Source of the DNA: Heterobilharzia americana
Taxonomy: Eukaryota; Platyhelminthes; Trematoda; Strigeidida; Schistosomatidae
Direction: 5' to 3'
NCBI GenBank assembly: GCA_944470555.2
Contig: OX104130.1
Location: forward strand, 64,423,160-64,487,159
DNA: 64,000 nucleotides
Shown here: in pieces, positions 12,105 through 25,019 of the stretch
How the letters are laid out: each line of letters begins with the position of its first letter
Position numbering within the stretch: the first letter of the stretch is position 1
Position numbers and translations under genes: made by a program
The notes under the pieces: model-generated
Databases searched by the model: none
Told to the model about the DNA's origin: nothing
Seen by the model: the letters and a program-made list of their open reading frames with translations, nothing else

Positions 12105-12290
12105 GGATGGATAATGGATGGTAGTGAAATTCAGGATACACGTTTCATTCTATTTGAGACTAGTCAGATGGATGTACTTGCCTCTCAGAGTGGTGTTGTC
12201 TCCACTAAAACTCGAACTCAGCACCAATCCCTCCAAACACCACAATATTATTCAGTAGGCCACTGAATCATGATAGCTACCATTTATGAG
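12105..12290 (-). mobile_element. Degenerate Sm-alpha-type SINE
   Basis: On the minus strand it starts tagctatcatg, as does the copy at 615, has a B-box-like gagttcgag and then a hammerhead-like block at 12125-12172. The core reads CUGACUA (G8 to U) and helix II is weak, while GAAAC survives. Expected to be inactive. Confidence 0.6.
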
Positions 12291-12299
12291 ACAGGCTTA

Positions 12300-15200
12300 G
12301 TAAAGCTCAGATATTTAGCTTTTAATTCCCCTCCGCTGACTGGACTAAACTGATCGGCCACTATTGACATATGGGCTCCTGTGAGGATGCTTCGATATTG
12401 TCGGGATTTTTAGTTTGTTATTAAGGATGGAAAGTGGCTAAAAGTATAGACATCATCGAAACATCCGTACAGTAGCTCGTAACATAATAGTGGTCAACAG
12501 ATTCGGTCCGGTTAGCGACAGAAAATTACAGGCTATAATAACTAAGCTACACCTGAGCGTTTGTTGATATTTATACCTTGAAGCTACAAAGATTTGAGTT
12601 TTCGATTGCTTTGCTTCTAACACCTAACTAACACATCAGCAGTCTTCCACAGTTTTTAGAATCTAGATCTGAAGCATTTGATGGCGTAAAATAAACAACG
12701 ATATGTTAGTTTTTTAATGTTTTATTTGGAAAGTTGTCTATTACTGGTTCAGTATCTCATTGGACTGAGAGTGCTGCTTGCTGGGGTCTTCTAAACTAAA
12801 GTCATATAACTGTCTAGTACTCTCTGTTTCTCAGAAATTCCTTACCTGACATCGACTTGTGCCTGGAAGATTAATAAAAACAGTCTGTCTTTGAGTAAAT
12901 TAAACTCGACTTATTAACAACATTTTCACTAACCGATAAGATACACCACTAAAATTGAAACTTATAGTCAGTATTGATTTACCCAGAATGAGCTGAACAA
13001 AATCCCAGTCAAAACTACCGAAAAATCACCGTTGGGTCAAATAGGGTAAGAGTCGTACAAAGACAGGAAGAAACAATCATACAAAAGATTGGTTTCGATT
13101 CACACTCCATGTAAAGTTTAGTCATTCATTTTGATCGACCTTCACTTTTGTAATGACACTAGTAATTTCCCGTTGCTATATAGGGCCGAACTGCTCGATC
13201 TCTGTTGGCAGATGGGCTCCTATGTGGATGTCTCGATATTGCCGGGTGTTCATGATGTTATACTGATCCTGATGACTAGCAGGGGAATCCGGAATTTCTA
13301 ACATAGCATGACTATCATCCTATGTAACCGGATGGACTTAGTTTTATCAAGTTTTAAAAGTAACAATCGAAAGTTTGTGTCAATAAATTCGTCATTCCAT
13401 TGAATCCATCAAAAATTTAATACTAATTTTTGTTGTCAAAATTTCTGAACTTCTATGCCATACATGTTTGCCTTCCTCAGTGGTACACCAGCTGTTCTAA
13501 AAATATTTCGATGTTTGAGGATTCCATCACATAATGTGTAATCCAATTATTCCATAACCAGTAAACTTAATTATTTCTTCTTAGATTCATCCTATCATAT
13601 TGAATTTAGGACATTTAAGATAGGGAGGATATTCTTCACAAAAAAAAACTATTATAATGCAGTAAACAATCAAAGTCATTGTTCTTGAGATTTTCCACAT
13701 TGTTTTTTCGAAACAGCTATGCTTAACTGCTTGGGCTTGCTAACCCGTCTATTCATGCATCCATCCGTCCACAGATACACATACACAAAAGCCTATTCAT
13801 TGGCACCGCATATTCATTATCAGTGTGTTTACTGATAACCTCTTACATTAATTATTCAGGCACTTGAAAATTCTGCTCGTCGACCTATACTATTATTATT
13901 AAATGAAATTATTTATTTGTCGATTGTATTTTGTTTTAAAATGTTATTGTATTATATAAGTGTACTTACTGTTAACTTGTACCAATCTCTTTATAAACCT
14001 TATTATTATTGCCATTATCCAGAGTACTGGTATTCATTCCAAAATCCCAAGGGTTATCAACTTACCATCACCTCATCCTCTCATGTTGAATAAATGAGGA
14101 GAAAACAAAACAAAAGAGTAAACGAGTTGAAAATTTATTGAATAAATACTGTTTACATGATGACTGATGAAGAGAGATACTTGTTCATAGGTATATGTAT
14201 GTGTATACATGTTTGGATAGGATCGCATGCAGATGTGTGTACGTATGTTACGTTTTCACCGAGTTGAGGAGAGAAAAGTTTACTGAAGTGACCAAGGTAA
14301 CATTGTTCTTTTGTTTCTCGCCTTTCATTTCTTTTTTTCCAATGAATCATTGTGCTTTTTTGAAAAATCTCCTCCTTCTCCCCTTTCATTGTTATTCTCT
14401 CAAAACAAAAAGTAAAGCAGAAAAGTCATATTTTGAAAAAAAATCACTTTTTGTCATAAAGTTTCGGAGAGGAGAAAGAGAGAAATGAACTCTTTGAAGG
14501 TAACCTCTACTCACAGGTAAAATAAGATTTCTTTATTTTCTCAAATAAGAACAGGAAAAAATAAACTGATGGATTTCGAGTTGATATCAAGATTTTTCAT
14601 TAGAAATTTGAATAGAATAATTCTATGATGAATCAGTTTCAACTCAGTTGGAGGTTTGTTATGAAACAAAGATTCGAACATGATATATGACATAGGCAGA
14701 TGTTTTGAAAATACAATTGAAGAATTCACAAATGATCTCTAAACAGTTCTCTTTGCATACACAATAACAACATGTTAGAAGGATATTTTGTTGGTTACAT
14801 GTTGTTGTGATTAAAATTGAGAACATCGGTGTTATTTATTACTACTCGCTGAAAGTAAAAACAAATTTTGTAGTATTTTGAAAATATTGTGTTTAAGAAA
14901 ACGCAGAATCGTATTTACACTCTGCGGTATGATAAATGTATAACCTTAGTTACTAAAGGAAGATCCATTGATCCGTCGCAGCATGTCATACCACTCTACT
15001 TTCAGACTGAAAATTTCTGGCGAATAAAATGGTACACAAACAAATGATTGGACCTATGGAGTATCTCAACTTAACTGCTTAATATCCTCGTTTCTTTCTT
15101 AAAATCCTGAACAATTTCTGATGAATTTAAAATATCTAGGTTTGGCTAAATTTCTCCAATATCGTCAACATTGTCTTCCCTTGATATGTTCATACAGAAA

Positions 15201-15325
15201 CTATAAGATTTCAACCCAGACGTTCCTAAACTCAAATGCATCAAGGAGTTGGGAATACAAAGATGAAAGAGGAGTTTAGTGCTTCTAGGTTTTCAATGGT
15301 ACTCCATTTACCGTCAATCCCTGGT
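12300..15325. other. Non-coding stretch
   Basis: No convincing gene. Two short related strings (tgggctcctgtgaggatg near 12370 and tgggctcctatgtggatg near 13208) suggest scraps of a dispersed repeat of unknown type. Confidence 0.5.
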
Positions 15326-15329
15326 TAAG

Positions 15330-16264
15330 CCATCCATGAAATCAAACATTTGTTCTCCAATGACTTATGTCTAGTGTCGAAAAAACTCGAGAATCTACAA
15401 GCGAAAACCAACAGGTTAGCAGAAGAGGCACGACGGTGAAGACGGGACTCCCTTAAGGTGAACGTAGAGAAGAAAGAGGTAGAGGTGATGAAGATACCCA
15501 ACCAACAACAACAAGAGGCACAATTCATCATCAACGTGGGAAATCTAAAGGAAGTAGTCACTTCCACCTACCTACCTGCCTACCTGCCTACCTACCACCC
15601 CATACCTACATATCTAGGCAGCATCGTTTCAACTACAAGCGACACAGGCACAGATGAGGACGTCAAAGTCAGGATTGGAAAGACAGCAAGACAGGTCTTC
15701 ATTAACCTGAAATCAGTTGGGAGATCGTTTGCACTCCACTCAGTATAAAGCGTGAACAATATCCGGATTTTCAACACTAATGTCAGTCAAGCCAGTGCTT
15801 GTATGTGGTGGTCGGGAGGCTTGGCTGGTTACGAAAGGGATTTCCAACAAACTGCAGATATGCATCAACAGCGGCCGCCTACGCTCGATACTAAAGATCA
15901 GATGACCAGGAAGAATAAGCAACAAGGAACTCCGACTGGCTGGCCGTCAACGAACCAACCAAGAACCTATCGCCCAATAAATATGCAAAAGAAGAAAGTG
16001 GAGATGGAATGGATTGGACATACACTGAGAAGACCGTTTGGGGACATCACGCACCATGCCTGGTCGTTGAGTGGGATTCAAAGGGGAAACAACGGGTTGG
16101 GCGTCTGAGCCAAGGGTGACATGAAGAAGATCGTGTGGGGAGGAAATGAAAGCTTGTGAGCAGATGTGGAGTCATGCTCGAAAGACTGTAGAGAAGAGAT
16201 TGAAATGGTGACGTGCTACTGAAGCCTTATGTTCCACTAAGAACCCAATGGACAAGTAATAATA
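15330..16264 (+). mobile_element. RTE-clade retrotransposon, 5'-truncated 3' end
   Basis: The decayed C-terminal part of an RTE-type endonuclease/reverse transcriptase. In pieces, the + strand encodes the RT active-site region (FSNDLCLVSKKLENLQAKT, where relatives have FADD), then NVEKKEVEVMKIPNQ, a ...STYLP... stretch interrupted by a tetranucleotide expansion, IFNTNVS, and finally WIGHTLRRPFGD. It ends at 16264 with a TAATAATAAT tail, the short 3' repeat typical of RTE insertions. The lost aspartate of FADD and several frameshifts make it inactive. The same 3' end occurs in four minus-strand copies in this window. Confidence 0.8.
15566..15597. repeat. Tetranucleotide (CCTA/CCTG)n inside the RTE copy
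   Basis: An expansion of CCTA-type units at the place where relatives encode the FTYLGS motif. A matching GGTA-type expansion occurs at the same element position in the copy at 27191-27219. Confidence 0.8.
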
Positions 16265-16269
16265 ATCAG

Positions 16270-18210
16270 ACTAGAAAGAACGCATTTATTCATTTTTTGG
16301 GAAGTGGGGCTAGTGTGTTTTAGTTCGACCTCGAACAGTTGCCAACTTCAAGCCATATCATAGTCCTGACCAAATTCTGTCAATTATTTCACAGTGTATT
16401 GATCAAGCTAAACAGTGCTGACAAGTGCCAACAAGCAAAAAACCTAGGTCTAGGGCCTCCTTCCGGTCGCTTCCAACTTGCTAACTTCTGCCGAAGTGCA
16501 CCGCGACGATGACTCATATAGCTTATTTGTCACTTCGGTAAATGATCGACAAAATTCGGTTAGCTCTCAAGAGTAGAAAACGTAAAATTGTTTACTGACA
16601 AATAATTAATCAATGAATCAGTTCAGTCACGCCAAACGGCAATAACAGACCAAAAGCATACTGGTAAGGTCCTAAACGTCAGTAGTGAGTGACACGAGTT
16701 CATACGTAAGAGGTTGTAGATAAGTTTTACTAACAAGTGAGAAGGAGTACGAATTTTAGATACGAGGCCTCTTGTGAACTGTTCACCGTCGACTAACCAA
16801 GACTGAAGGTAAGAAACCAAAAAATTGTATGCATCCATTATCTTCAAGTTTATGGCCATCGCTCCTGTCTGTAACGAAATCAAGGTTTCGTCATTATGAA
16901 TAGTTGAAATAAAAATCCGTTCAGATATTTTAGTTTATTTATTCTCATTTAAAAACACGCTAAAATGAAAATCAATAACTCCTAATCAGTTATTTTACAA
17001 ATGAGAAGTATTTTCCAGTTTTCGATATTAAATAATTTATTTGGTTTTCGCAAAAACATCACTTTTATATGAATGAGTAAAGCTTTATTGAAAATCAATA
17101 ATTTCCGGTAGACAAGAAGGAATATGAAAACAACGATGAACTAGGTAGACTTTTATAAAGTATGTCCAGTGAAAGGAAATTTTTTCATAATAAAAAGAAA
17201 ATTTGGGCGAACTAAATGTGGTTTCTTGACACCCAATGACAAAATACCAATTTTTGCCGCAGATTAAATTTATAGAAGAATAAATAGTATGGATAAAACC
17301 TTGGTAATAATAATACAACACAAGAGAACCGAAGATTCTCATCTCAAAATGAAGATGAAATTTGTTTTACATTCACTGAGCCTTGTTATATAATCATGAA
17401 AGTTTGATCATCGGGGTTTTTAACTCTGTCAGTGATCGATTTCTGATGAGGTAACCTGTATTAAAAGTTGCATTTCCTTTAACAGCTAGATAATGATTGA
17501 GAGATTTCTACAGTCCTAGTGAAAACTCAGGTAGTTTTGACAGTGTCTACATTTCTCGAAGGTCTTTTGAAGTGTTCATTTAACCATACATGACATTTTC
17601 AGACGAGTTGCTTTTAAAAGGAAAAAATCCATGAATTGTAGCTGAAATTCATACATTACATATCTATGTAACAAACGTCTTATCAATCAGCAAAAAGCGA
17701 AACCGACTGATAAAACCACTGTAGATCTTCACAACCAGATATTTCGGAATATTCTGCATTGATACTTTAATATCAATTTTAAAACTCGATTTTTTCCCAC
17801 AGTCAAAACTGAGGAATACACTGAAAATAAATACATAAAGTTAACTTTATTTACTCAGCGAGTGATTTTACTGTATGATGGCAGCTTGAGGATGCATTCC
17901 TATGTGGTCGATACTGACATAATAATGGTAAGGGTAATATCAAATTTTCTCAAACTGTCCCTTCAGTTTAGACTGTCAATAAAGAGAAATTTCTTTATAT
18001 GATCCTCTCTTCACCAGTAAATACTACTAACAAATTTATACAATAAACCGAATTTCATTCGACTTAAGAGTTTTAATTATTTTGTGTTTACCAACCTAAC
18101 TTTCATTGATTAGGTACTTGTTTCAATTCTAAACGTTACATTGCTCAGATTGTTTAAACATGCTATGATAAATGCATTTTTACCCATGTTCATTTGTTTG
18201 TTGAGTACTT
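16270..18210. other. Non-coding stretch
   Basis: Only short frames without splice context (16623-16883 -, 17085-17342 -). No repeat recognised. Confidence 0.5.
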
Positions 18211-18217
18211 CACACAG

Positions 18218-18503
18218 TGAAAAAGTGTTGTTTCCTGTATGGCGCTTCATATTCAAATCAAAGGTAACTCAACATCTTTCACACTCTGTTTTCATAGTTC
18301 CATTTCCTTCCCCTCGGTTGTATGGATGGTAGAACTTTGCACACATCTAGAATAGCTGTTGAATCATTCTTATTGCATTTACCCGATGCTGATTCGGTTG
18401 ACAATGCTGCTATTACCGTTCTCCACCTCCACCCTGATAAGTTAGTTTTTGGACCGTCACCTTATCCTATCCTATTGTGTGATGGGATGTATTGCAATGG
18501 CTA
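18218..18503 (+). CDS. Candidate two-exon host gene fragment, 34-nt intron
   Basis: Exon 18218-18263 follows the acceptor ttgagtacttcacacag and ends ...tcaaag at donor gtaact. An intron of only 34 nt (18264-18297) ends in the acceptor cactctgttttcatag. Joining the two keeps one open frame, about 83 codons, to TAA at 18501-18503. Residues after the junction include FHFLPLGCMDGRTLHTSR and LPDADSVDNAAITVLHLH. Introns of 30-40 nt are a known trait of Schistosoma genes, especially near their 5' ends. The start exon is not identified; a donor at gataa/gttagt (about 18440) could end exon 2 earlier. I do not recognise the protein. Confidence 0.4.
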
Positions 18504-18804
18504 AGCTTTTCTCAAGATTTCTTATTTTACTGGGGTCTATTATTCTACATTTGGTCACGTTAGTGTGATCTGTTATTCTTATTGACCCTGGTCGACTACT
18601 TTGACCTGTGTACTAGATCTTACAATCGTTGCAAGGGATTTGTTGAACTTAATCATTTTGTTTAATAGGCTATTTAGGATCCTTAAGTCTAAATGACTTT
18701 TTACATGTAATTGATACCATAACCCAGCCGTGATGAGAATTCTGCATAAACTTTCTGAGGTACATCCTTCACGGACGTCATAATTCTCATTTCCCAGTGT
18801 TGCC

Positions 18805-18828
18805 ATTATTATTATTATTATTATTATG
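18805..18828. repeat. (TTA)n microsatellite
   Basis: About eight TTA units. Confidence 0.85.
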
Positions 18829-19057
18829 CCATCTTTCTGTCCTATCTTTTTTTACGATTTCTTATACATTTCTAGGTCACTTTACGAGGGTAATTGGATG
18901 TGTAGTTATCTTTTATATGAATGTGAACAAAAAATTGCGCTTAAAATACCATCTAGTAAATAACGCTATTTCATTCTGTGAAATATCCACAGAAACAAAT
19001 TAACATGGAACTACTCACTGCTACAATGCCCAAGTTCTATTCTTACATTCTCATCCA

Positions 19058-19068
<11 letters not shown>

Positions 19069-19115
<47 letters not shown>
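19069..19115. repeat. (TA)n microsatellite
   Basis: A pure TA run of about 47 bp. Frames crossing it encode only YI repeats and are artefacts. Confidence 0.95.
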
Positions 19116-19119
<4 letters not shown>

Positions 19120-19263
19120 ACCAAGTTAAGTTACACTACACTGTGTGTGATACTGGATATTTAGTCAGTTAGTTAAAAGCCTTAGACATATGGATCACTG
19201 ACATTTTTTTTGCATCAGTTTTACTATGTGAGTCATGGTTTGTCTGAGTTGATGTATTGATAG

Positions 19264-19370
19264 TAGGTGATGATTAAAAGTGAAATAGGAATCTGGGCAG
19301 CGACAAGAGGTCACTGGTTTGAATCCCGCGTCTGCCCAGATTCCCATTTCACCTTCAGTCGTCGCCAAGT
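19264..19370 (+). mobile_element. tRNA-like remnant within terminal inverted repeats
   Basis: The left arm (taggtgatgattaaaagtg ... aatctgggcag) and right arm (ctgcccagatt ... cgtcgcca) are inverted copies of about 36 bp. The core between them is short and keeps a B-box-like ggtttgaatcc. Third member of the family at 5424 and 5713; here the arms are better preserved than the cargo. Confidence 0.6.
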
Positions 19371-19399
19371 ACTGACTTTTTGTTGGAGTGAACTACAAA

Positions 19400-20380
19400 G
19401 ACGAATCCATGCCAGGAGGATTGCTTCACTTGACTTATCCTCGTAAGCATGACATGAGATCAAATTACTTGTTAACATCAGCTCACATCTACACCGTATT
19501 CAGAAAATACCCTCAAAACTCTCATGCTCCAATGCTATTCTGTTAGGTCACAAAACGCTGGGCCTGAAGATATCATTTCTAGCATAAAAGTTTGGCCTTT
19601 TTCCTCAAGTGAAGAATAAAACTATCAACAGATTAGAGAATAACAATAATATACCTTGGATCATACTCATATGTACTACTAACACCAAGCAGTTGTCAGT
19701 TAAATTTCTGTCCCGTAGGATTTCAATTTATCAGCATTTGGAATAAGTAATATAATACTGTAGTTTGGGGTGTGGAGTTTCAGAGTAGATTGTTTTCTGA
19801 CTACACATGAAATACACTTTGTACAATGGATTGCATTAACTCGGTACCTAAGTTTTTCCAAACACTCGAATCCCTATTTAGTTTGCATGCGCTCAAATAT
19901 AGAGCTGTGTACAATACAAATCAGATTTCTGCTTTTTGCTTAATTCTGTATTTTGCCTAATGTGTCTAACTAAATTCACTTTATTGGGAAATACGTATTC
20001 ATCGTAAGGTCACATTTACTACCAAAGTACTTGACAGTAGCACAGTGAGCCCTAAAGTGTGCAATTATCGTCAATACGATCTGATCTCTTCTTGTGAGCG
20101 TAAAAATACTTTATTTCTAGGAGGTTTTGATGGTCAGCTTATGAATGGAGAGATGATAAAATAATCAAAATAAATATCAAAGACTAAATGCACTTCAGCA
20201 GCTCTTGATGAGTTTATGCATTATATACATAATTAGTCAGTGAGTTAAAAAGCTGGAATTTAAATGATTTCAATTCAGTCCTATCGACCGGTAACTAATC
20301 TTAAATATTGAAATTGTTAGTTGATTGTTTTAAAACAGTAAATGACGATAATTTACTAAGTGGTAGTTAACAAAGGAATT
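19400..20380. other. Non-coding stretch
   Basis: No gene, RNA or repeat that I can support. Confidence 0.5.
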
Positions 20381-20384
20381 TAGG

Positions 20385-20510
20385 AGGCGGATTCGTCAGG
20401 TAGGTGCGTTTGCTCTCCAATGAGTGATAATGTTCCCACTGAGTCTCAAATCCCGTTTCCACCACTTCAGATGCCAACGCTTTATCCATCAGTAATGATA
20501 AGTGATAATA
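20385..20510 (-). mobile_element. Fragment of Sm-alpha-like SINE
   Basis: The minus strand has an A-box-like ggataaagcgttggc, a B-box-like tttgagactcagtgggaac and, further on, cctacctgacgaatcc, which matches the start of a hammerhead core (CUGACGA). The rest of the ribozyme is missing or unrecognisable. Confidence 0.4.
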
Positions 20511-20514
20511 CATC

Positions 20515-22500
20515 TATCTGTTTTCACATATGTTGCATTTAGGTAATAAGAATTTTCAAGTAGCCTTTTGAAAGTTTCCCAATCATCTATTGAGTAAAAA
20601 ACTCAAAATCTTTGAAATGCACATGACATCAGTTGCTAAGCCAACGTAAACGAATATGTAACTGGATTAAAAGAGAAACAGTTTTTTAACAAAAAATATT
20701 ACTCAACAAATTGAAGAATTAGAAAATACTCAGGCTGATCTTTAGTATTTCGCCAGCTAGATCAGAGTGATCTTAGTACCTGGTGGCTGTTTTGCTTCTT
20801 TGGGCCTAGTTCATCAGCTATGTAACCGGAAAAATTCAGCTCACAGAGTTGAATTAGTTCAAATCACCTAAATCTGCCTAGCTGACTTGCATGAACCACC
20901 ATATCTAAAATATGATGATCAGTTTGTAAAGCATTTACAAATTCATCATCCTTGTAAGTTTTAGACAAATAGCTCAATTCTGTCTAAAAATCAAAATGTT
21001 GCTCATGAAGATGATTACTGAGATGATGGTAGTATAGAGCAAGCAATGAAGACGTGAAAAGCGAAAACCAAGTGTGAAATGAACTAAAAACAACCTTAAC
21101 ATTTCGATGTCATCTTATCTTTTTGTTCAGATACTTAAGTAATTGTTATGCTCAATGTGGAGCATACATATATGAAATTTAGTATTTTAGAAAAGGTATT
21201 TCATTTAGTTTAAGGAATCATTTACAATTTTGTTCTAGTAAGTAAAATGCAAACAAATTTACTTTACAAAAATATGTGATTATGTAATGAAATTTTACTC
21301 TTACCGCTTATGTACATGACAATATTTTCAATGAATGTGATGTGTACAAATACCTAAACACCTTTTCAAACTGGTTATAAAACAAAATTCAGAATAGTTG
21401 ATTACATTTGTCAATTTTAACTTGAAGGTGACAACTTTATATGACAAATTTTTCAATTAAAAATTAGCATAAATTCAACTAATCTTTCTTAGACTGTATT
21501 TAAATGGATGTATGAAGTGAATGAAATTAAAAATTTTCAAAAAGAAAGAAGTCAAACAGAAATGAAAATAAAAATGTAAAACTGCATATATTTGAAATCA
21601 TTTTATGTAGAGAAGTTTTGAATAGTTGTGAGAATACGTTATAATACCTTGGTAAATGAGATGAACAATTTCATATATAACCTTTAGAGATAAGTAACGT
21701 TTGGTAAACTAACATTACAGCTAATTGTCTTCAACCATCTGTCAGAAATTACTGTTACCTTTCAAGATGAATTTATGACTTGAAATGTTCTTCATATCAC
21801 AAGGTATCATTGTATGCATAACTCAACAATTTAAATTTCGGAATTGTAAGAAGTTTGCAAACGTAAATCACTGCACTGCACAGTAAAGTGTTCAGTACTA
21901 GACGTAACGATACTGGACTCTTTTCTTCATGGGCTTTTGAATATGAACGTATGAATAATCGCAAATTAGAACAAAAGATCTCTCCATTGCTTTCATATTC
22001 TGACCGATTCTCCAGCCAATATCGATGCATGATGAAAACCACCTTGAAATCACCGATTAATCAATAAATTGGGTTTATTACTCTCATTTAAGTAATAATT
22101 GATAGTGGAAGACTGTATATGATTTCATTAGAGGTTTGTCTTTCTTATGTAACTGAAATTATCGATTACAACTGTAATGCTCAATATCCAAGTACCCTGA
22201 GCATAGTGAAGGAAAAATTTAGGAAGATTTTCATTGAGAATAGCCCATATTTTGTATTCATTTTGGTAATCAGAGCTACCTTGTCTTATGTATAAATTAA
22301 ATCTAACTTATCCAATTGAGTGAATAACTTTAGTTTCAATCAATTATCAAAGAATTCTTTTAGCGGCCTGTTTGAACTTTCAGTTACCTCATTTTTGTGT
22401 GGAATACATTGTACCAAATTTCTTTTTTCTACATTGTTTTAATCATTGACTTATGTAATCTAATTGTACCTATATACTCTCGCACATTTTTAAAATTGTG
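20515..22500. other. Non-coding stretch
   Basis: AT-rich. The frame at 21797-22042 (-) has no supporting signals. Confidence 0.5.
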
Positions 22501-22504
22501 GAAT

Positions 22505-22630
22505 ACACCCGTTTGATCATAGGAAAAGACAAAACGCGGTTGCAGCAAAGAAAAGTTTTTCGTTTCGACGAAGTCATTTACTAAGCTGTACCTTCGTGAA
22601 TATATGCTACAGTCGTCAGAACACCCCAGA
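22505..22630 (+). repeat. Fragment resembling part of the Penelope-like element
   Basis: The string starting tttgatcataggaaaa at about 22513 continues with about 75% matching positions over some 47 bp to the Penelope-like element at 63880-63930 (there on the minus strand). Downstream, cgtttcgacgaag and ctgtaccttcgtgaa could pair. Too short to classify with certainty. Confidence 0.3.
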
Positions 22631-22741
22631 ATTATTTCCAGTCATAGATTTATTTTATATTACATAATCACATTTAATTTGATAACCCCTTGTTTATTTT
22701 CCTACTCTAAACCCAAATGTGTATTAATTAATTTCCTTTAG

Positions 22742-22903
22742 TTATTCAATATATTTTTAAAATTGTTGCGGCTTATCGCTCTACAAACTGATAGCCAAAT
22801 TAAGGAAAGGGACCATTATGGATGTCAGTGGCCTCTCAAGCGTATGACTGTTCCGGAAATTACAGAAGCCATTAAACAACTTGCATCAATCAATAATCTC
22901 TAA
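22742..22903 (+). CDS. Candidate terminal coding exon of an unknown gene
   Basis: A strong acceptor (ttaatttcctttag) at 22729-22741 is followed by 54 uninterrupted codons ending at TAA 22901-22903. The exon is a multiple of three and begins in phase 0. It encodes LFNIFLKLLRLIALQT, then QIKERDHYGCQWPLKRMTV, and ends EITEAIKQLASINNL. The composition is protein-like (charged, W and C present), unlike the chance frames around it. I do not recognise the family. The partner exons are unknown; the pair at 18218-18503 is upstream on the same strand, but the phases cannot be matched with the donors I can see. Confidence 0.42.
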   Translation, partial: LFNIFLKLLRLIALQTDSQIKERDHYGCQWPLKRMTVPEITEAIKQLASINNL

Positions 22904-22997
22904 CAAGTAGTTTAATCACCAATGCAGAATTTTCCTCGTTATTAGTATTTGTTTCATAAATCGTTTTATTTACACTTTTCGAAACGTTGTAAGGAAG

Positions 22998-23061
<64 letters not shown>
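22998..23061. repeat. (TA)n microsatellite
   Basis: About 64 bp of TA with one C interruption near its start. Confidence 0.95.
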
Positions 23062-23062
<1 letters not shown>

Positions 23063-23069
23063 CTAATTA

Positions 23070-23865
23070 CATCAAAACATTGTCCAGAATAAAGTGGTGA
23101 TGATTATTATGAGATAAAAGTCGCTAAAATATTGGAAGCCTCAGGGTCGTGCTTCATTCTAGTCTGTGACTGGGGATCACAGCCACCAGATCTTTTGGCA
23201 AGTAAGCTGAAATCCAACGTTCCATCTTCCCAAAGCATGATTTTGTATCGAAAAAAAATAGATGGATTTTTTCTAACCAATCCAACTTGTCGCTTAAATT
23301 GGATTAATAATTGTATGGTCTAAGTTATTCGCTTCCTTTTCTTTTCATAATGTTTCACTGAGTAAAAGTGTGAAAATATTAGGCGAGGAAGATTTTTTTA
23401 CAAATTAAAAAGAATGAAATATAACAGCAGAAAATTGTATGCACATGTATGTGGAATTAAATCCAAGGTAAAATCTTTTTTCTCCCTGATTAGAATTGTC
23501 TTCTAAACAGCATTTTTAATCCAAATAAATTCAGTTTTCACACGCATTTTCCACTTTCTCTTCCCTCAGTTCATCTTCCCTAAAAGAGATAGGTGTGAAA
23601 AGATGAAAATCGTCACTTGTTCGAGAACAATTTAGTTTTCACACAATGAGAGAGGTGTGAATTTTAACACAAGCTAACGAAAGTAAAGTATGCAGAAATT
23701 TAGTTGAACCAATAGGACCACGAATAAAATAAAATGTTCTCTTTAAAAAGGGTGATTTCCCCAACAAATTGTAATACGATAGGTTGAAATGCTTATGAAT
23801 TGATAGTGATTTTCAATTACCACCATAAATGTGCGTGTGCGACAGAGTGAAAGAAAAATACTCAT
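23070..23865. other. Non-coding stretch
   Basis: A 63-codon frame at 23132-23323 (+) lacks splice context; nothing else seen. Confidence 0.45.
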
Positions 23866-23869
23866 AAAT

Positions 23870-25015
23870 CTATGCTCATCACAGCATTTGCCATGAATTT
23901 AAATGTAGTTTCATGAAACGTACACACAGTGAAATAAAGTCTAATTTAACATTGAAATCACACACACATATCCACCTACTACCTGACAAATTCGTCATGG
24001 AGTCGAAAGTATACTCTTATACTACAATCATCGAATAAATCAAGTGATCTTCCACACCAGACATGGACATAAAACAAGGATCAGTAAATCCACTAACCAG
24101 TAGGATATTCAATAACCTCGTGAAATTCTTGAAATACGGTGAGGGTAACATTAAAAATACGGTTGTTAGGACATTGATTTGTGGAACTAACAATGCGATT
24201 GCGTAAGTCTAATCACAGACAAAAAGCAATGAAGCAGAACAATAAGACAATGAAATTGTAATTGTCAAGCATACGATTATCTGAGAGTCAGTCCCATTTC
24301 CCGCCAGAATCACACCTACTCTGTAGGTTTTCTAACACTAAGTGGCTACCTGAAACTTGACAGATGAAGAAGAGCTAAAGCTCACAACTGCTGGTTGGAA
24401 GATGACTACTCCACTCAACGGGTAATAGCTCTGCATACTACGTGTGGCAGTAGTCGATAGATACTAACACATTTTTCAATTATCATCTCGTATCTGACTG
24501 AAACTGACAAAGAGACTCAGAAAACTTTTCGAAAGAATTTGGTTGATAATTTCACATACTGTGGATTCAAGACTTGAGGATCGCACCTGCTCAGTACATT
24601 GTCCATCTTAAATACAAACAGAATAGTTCATTGAGCAGTTCACTCTACTACCTGACTGTTCATTGGTGAGTAGAAAAATTTGAACCTATTTCTTGATCAC
24701 TGGCTATACACTCTCCGAGAGACTGGTCCCATTTTGTCTGAAAAGCAAGTCAACTCAGTGTCTCTAATACATTTATTTTGTCCCATGGTATGAACTTTCT
24801 TTTCATGCAGGTGGAAAACCTGACGTTATCTGATAGTAAGCTCGTTTTCTGCTTCTATCAACATCTGAATTTATCACGTTTCTTCTTCAGTACAATAAAA
24901 GTGTCAAATTCTATTTTTACAACAACTTGTACTGCTAAATTTGTGAAACGACATTGAATCATGTACTGGAAGCTCTTTAAGGTTAATTTTCAGTTGACGA
25001 TAAAAATCCTATTCT
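23870..25015 (+). repeat. 1.1-kb repeat, copy 1 of an inverted pair
   Basis: Reverse complement of 32889-34031 with few substitutions over the whole length; for example gagcttccagtacatgattc reads on the minus strand here and on the plus strand there. There is no long open frame in either copy and I see no terminal inverted repeats of its own. The two copies sit about 7.9 kb apart and bracket two RTE copies. It may be an unknown non-coding mobile element or one arm of an inverted segmental duplication. Confidence 0.8.
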
Positions 25016-25019
25016 AGAT

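Noticed and set aside
14195..14488. 97-codon + strand ORF
   Set aside because: Phenylalanine-, cysteine- and lysine-rich runs from T- and A-rich tracts; overlaps an equally long minus frame; no splice context.
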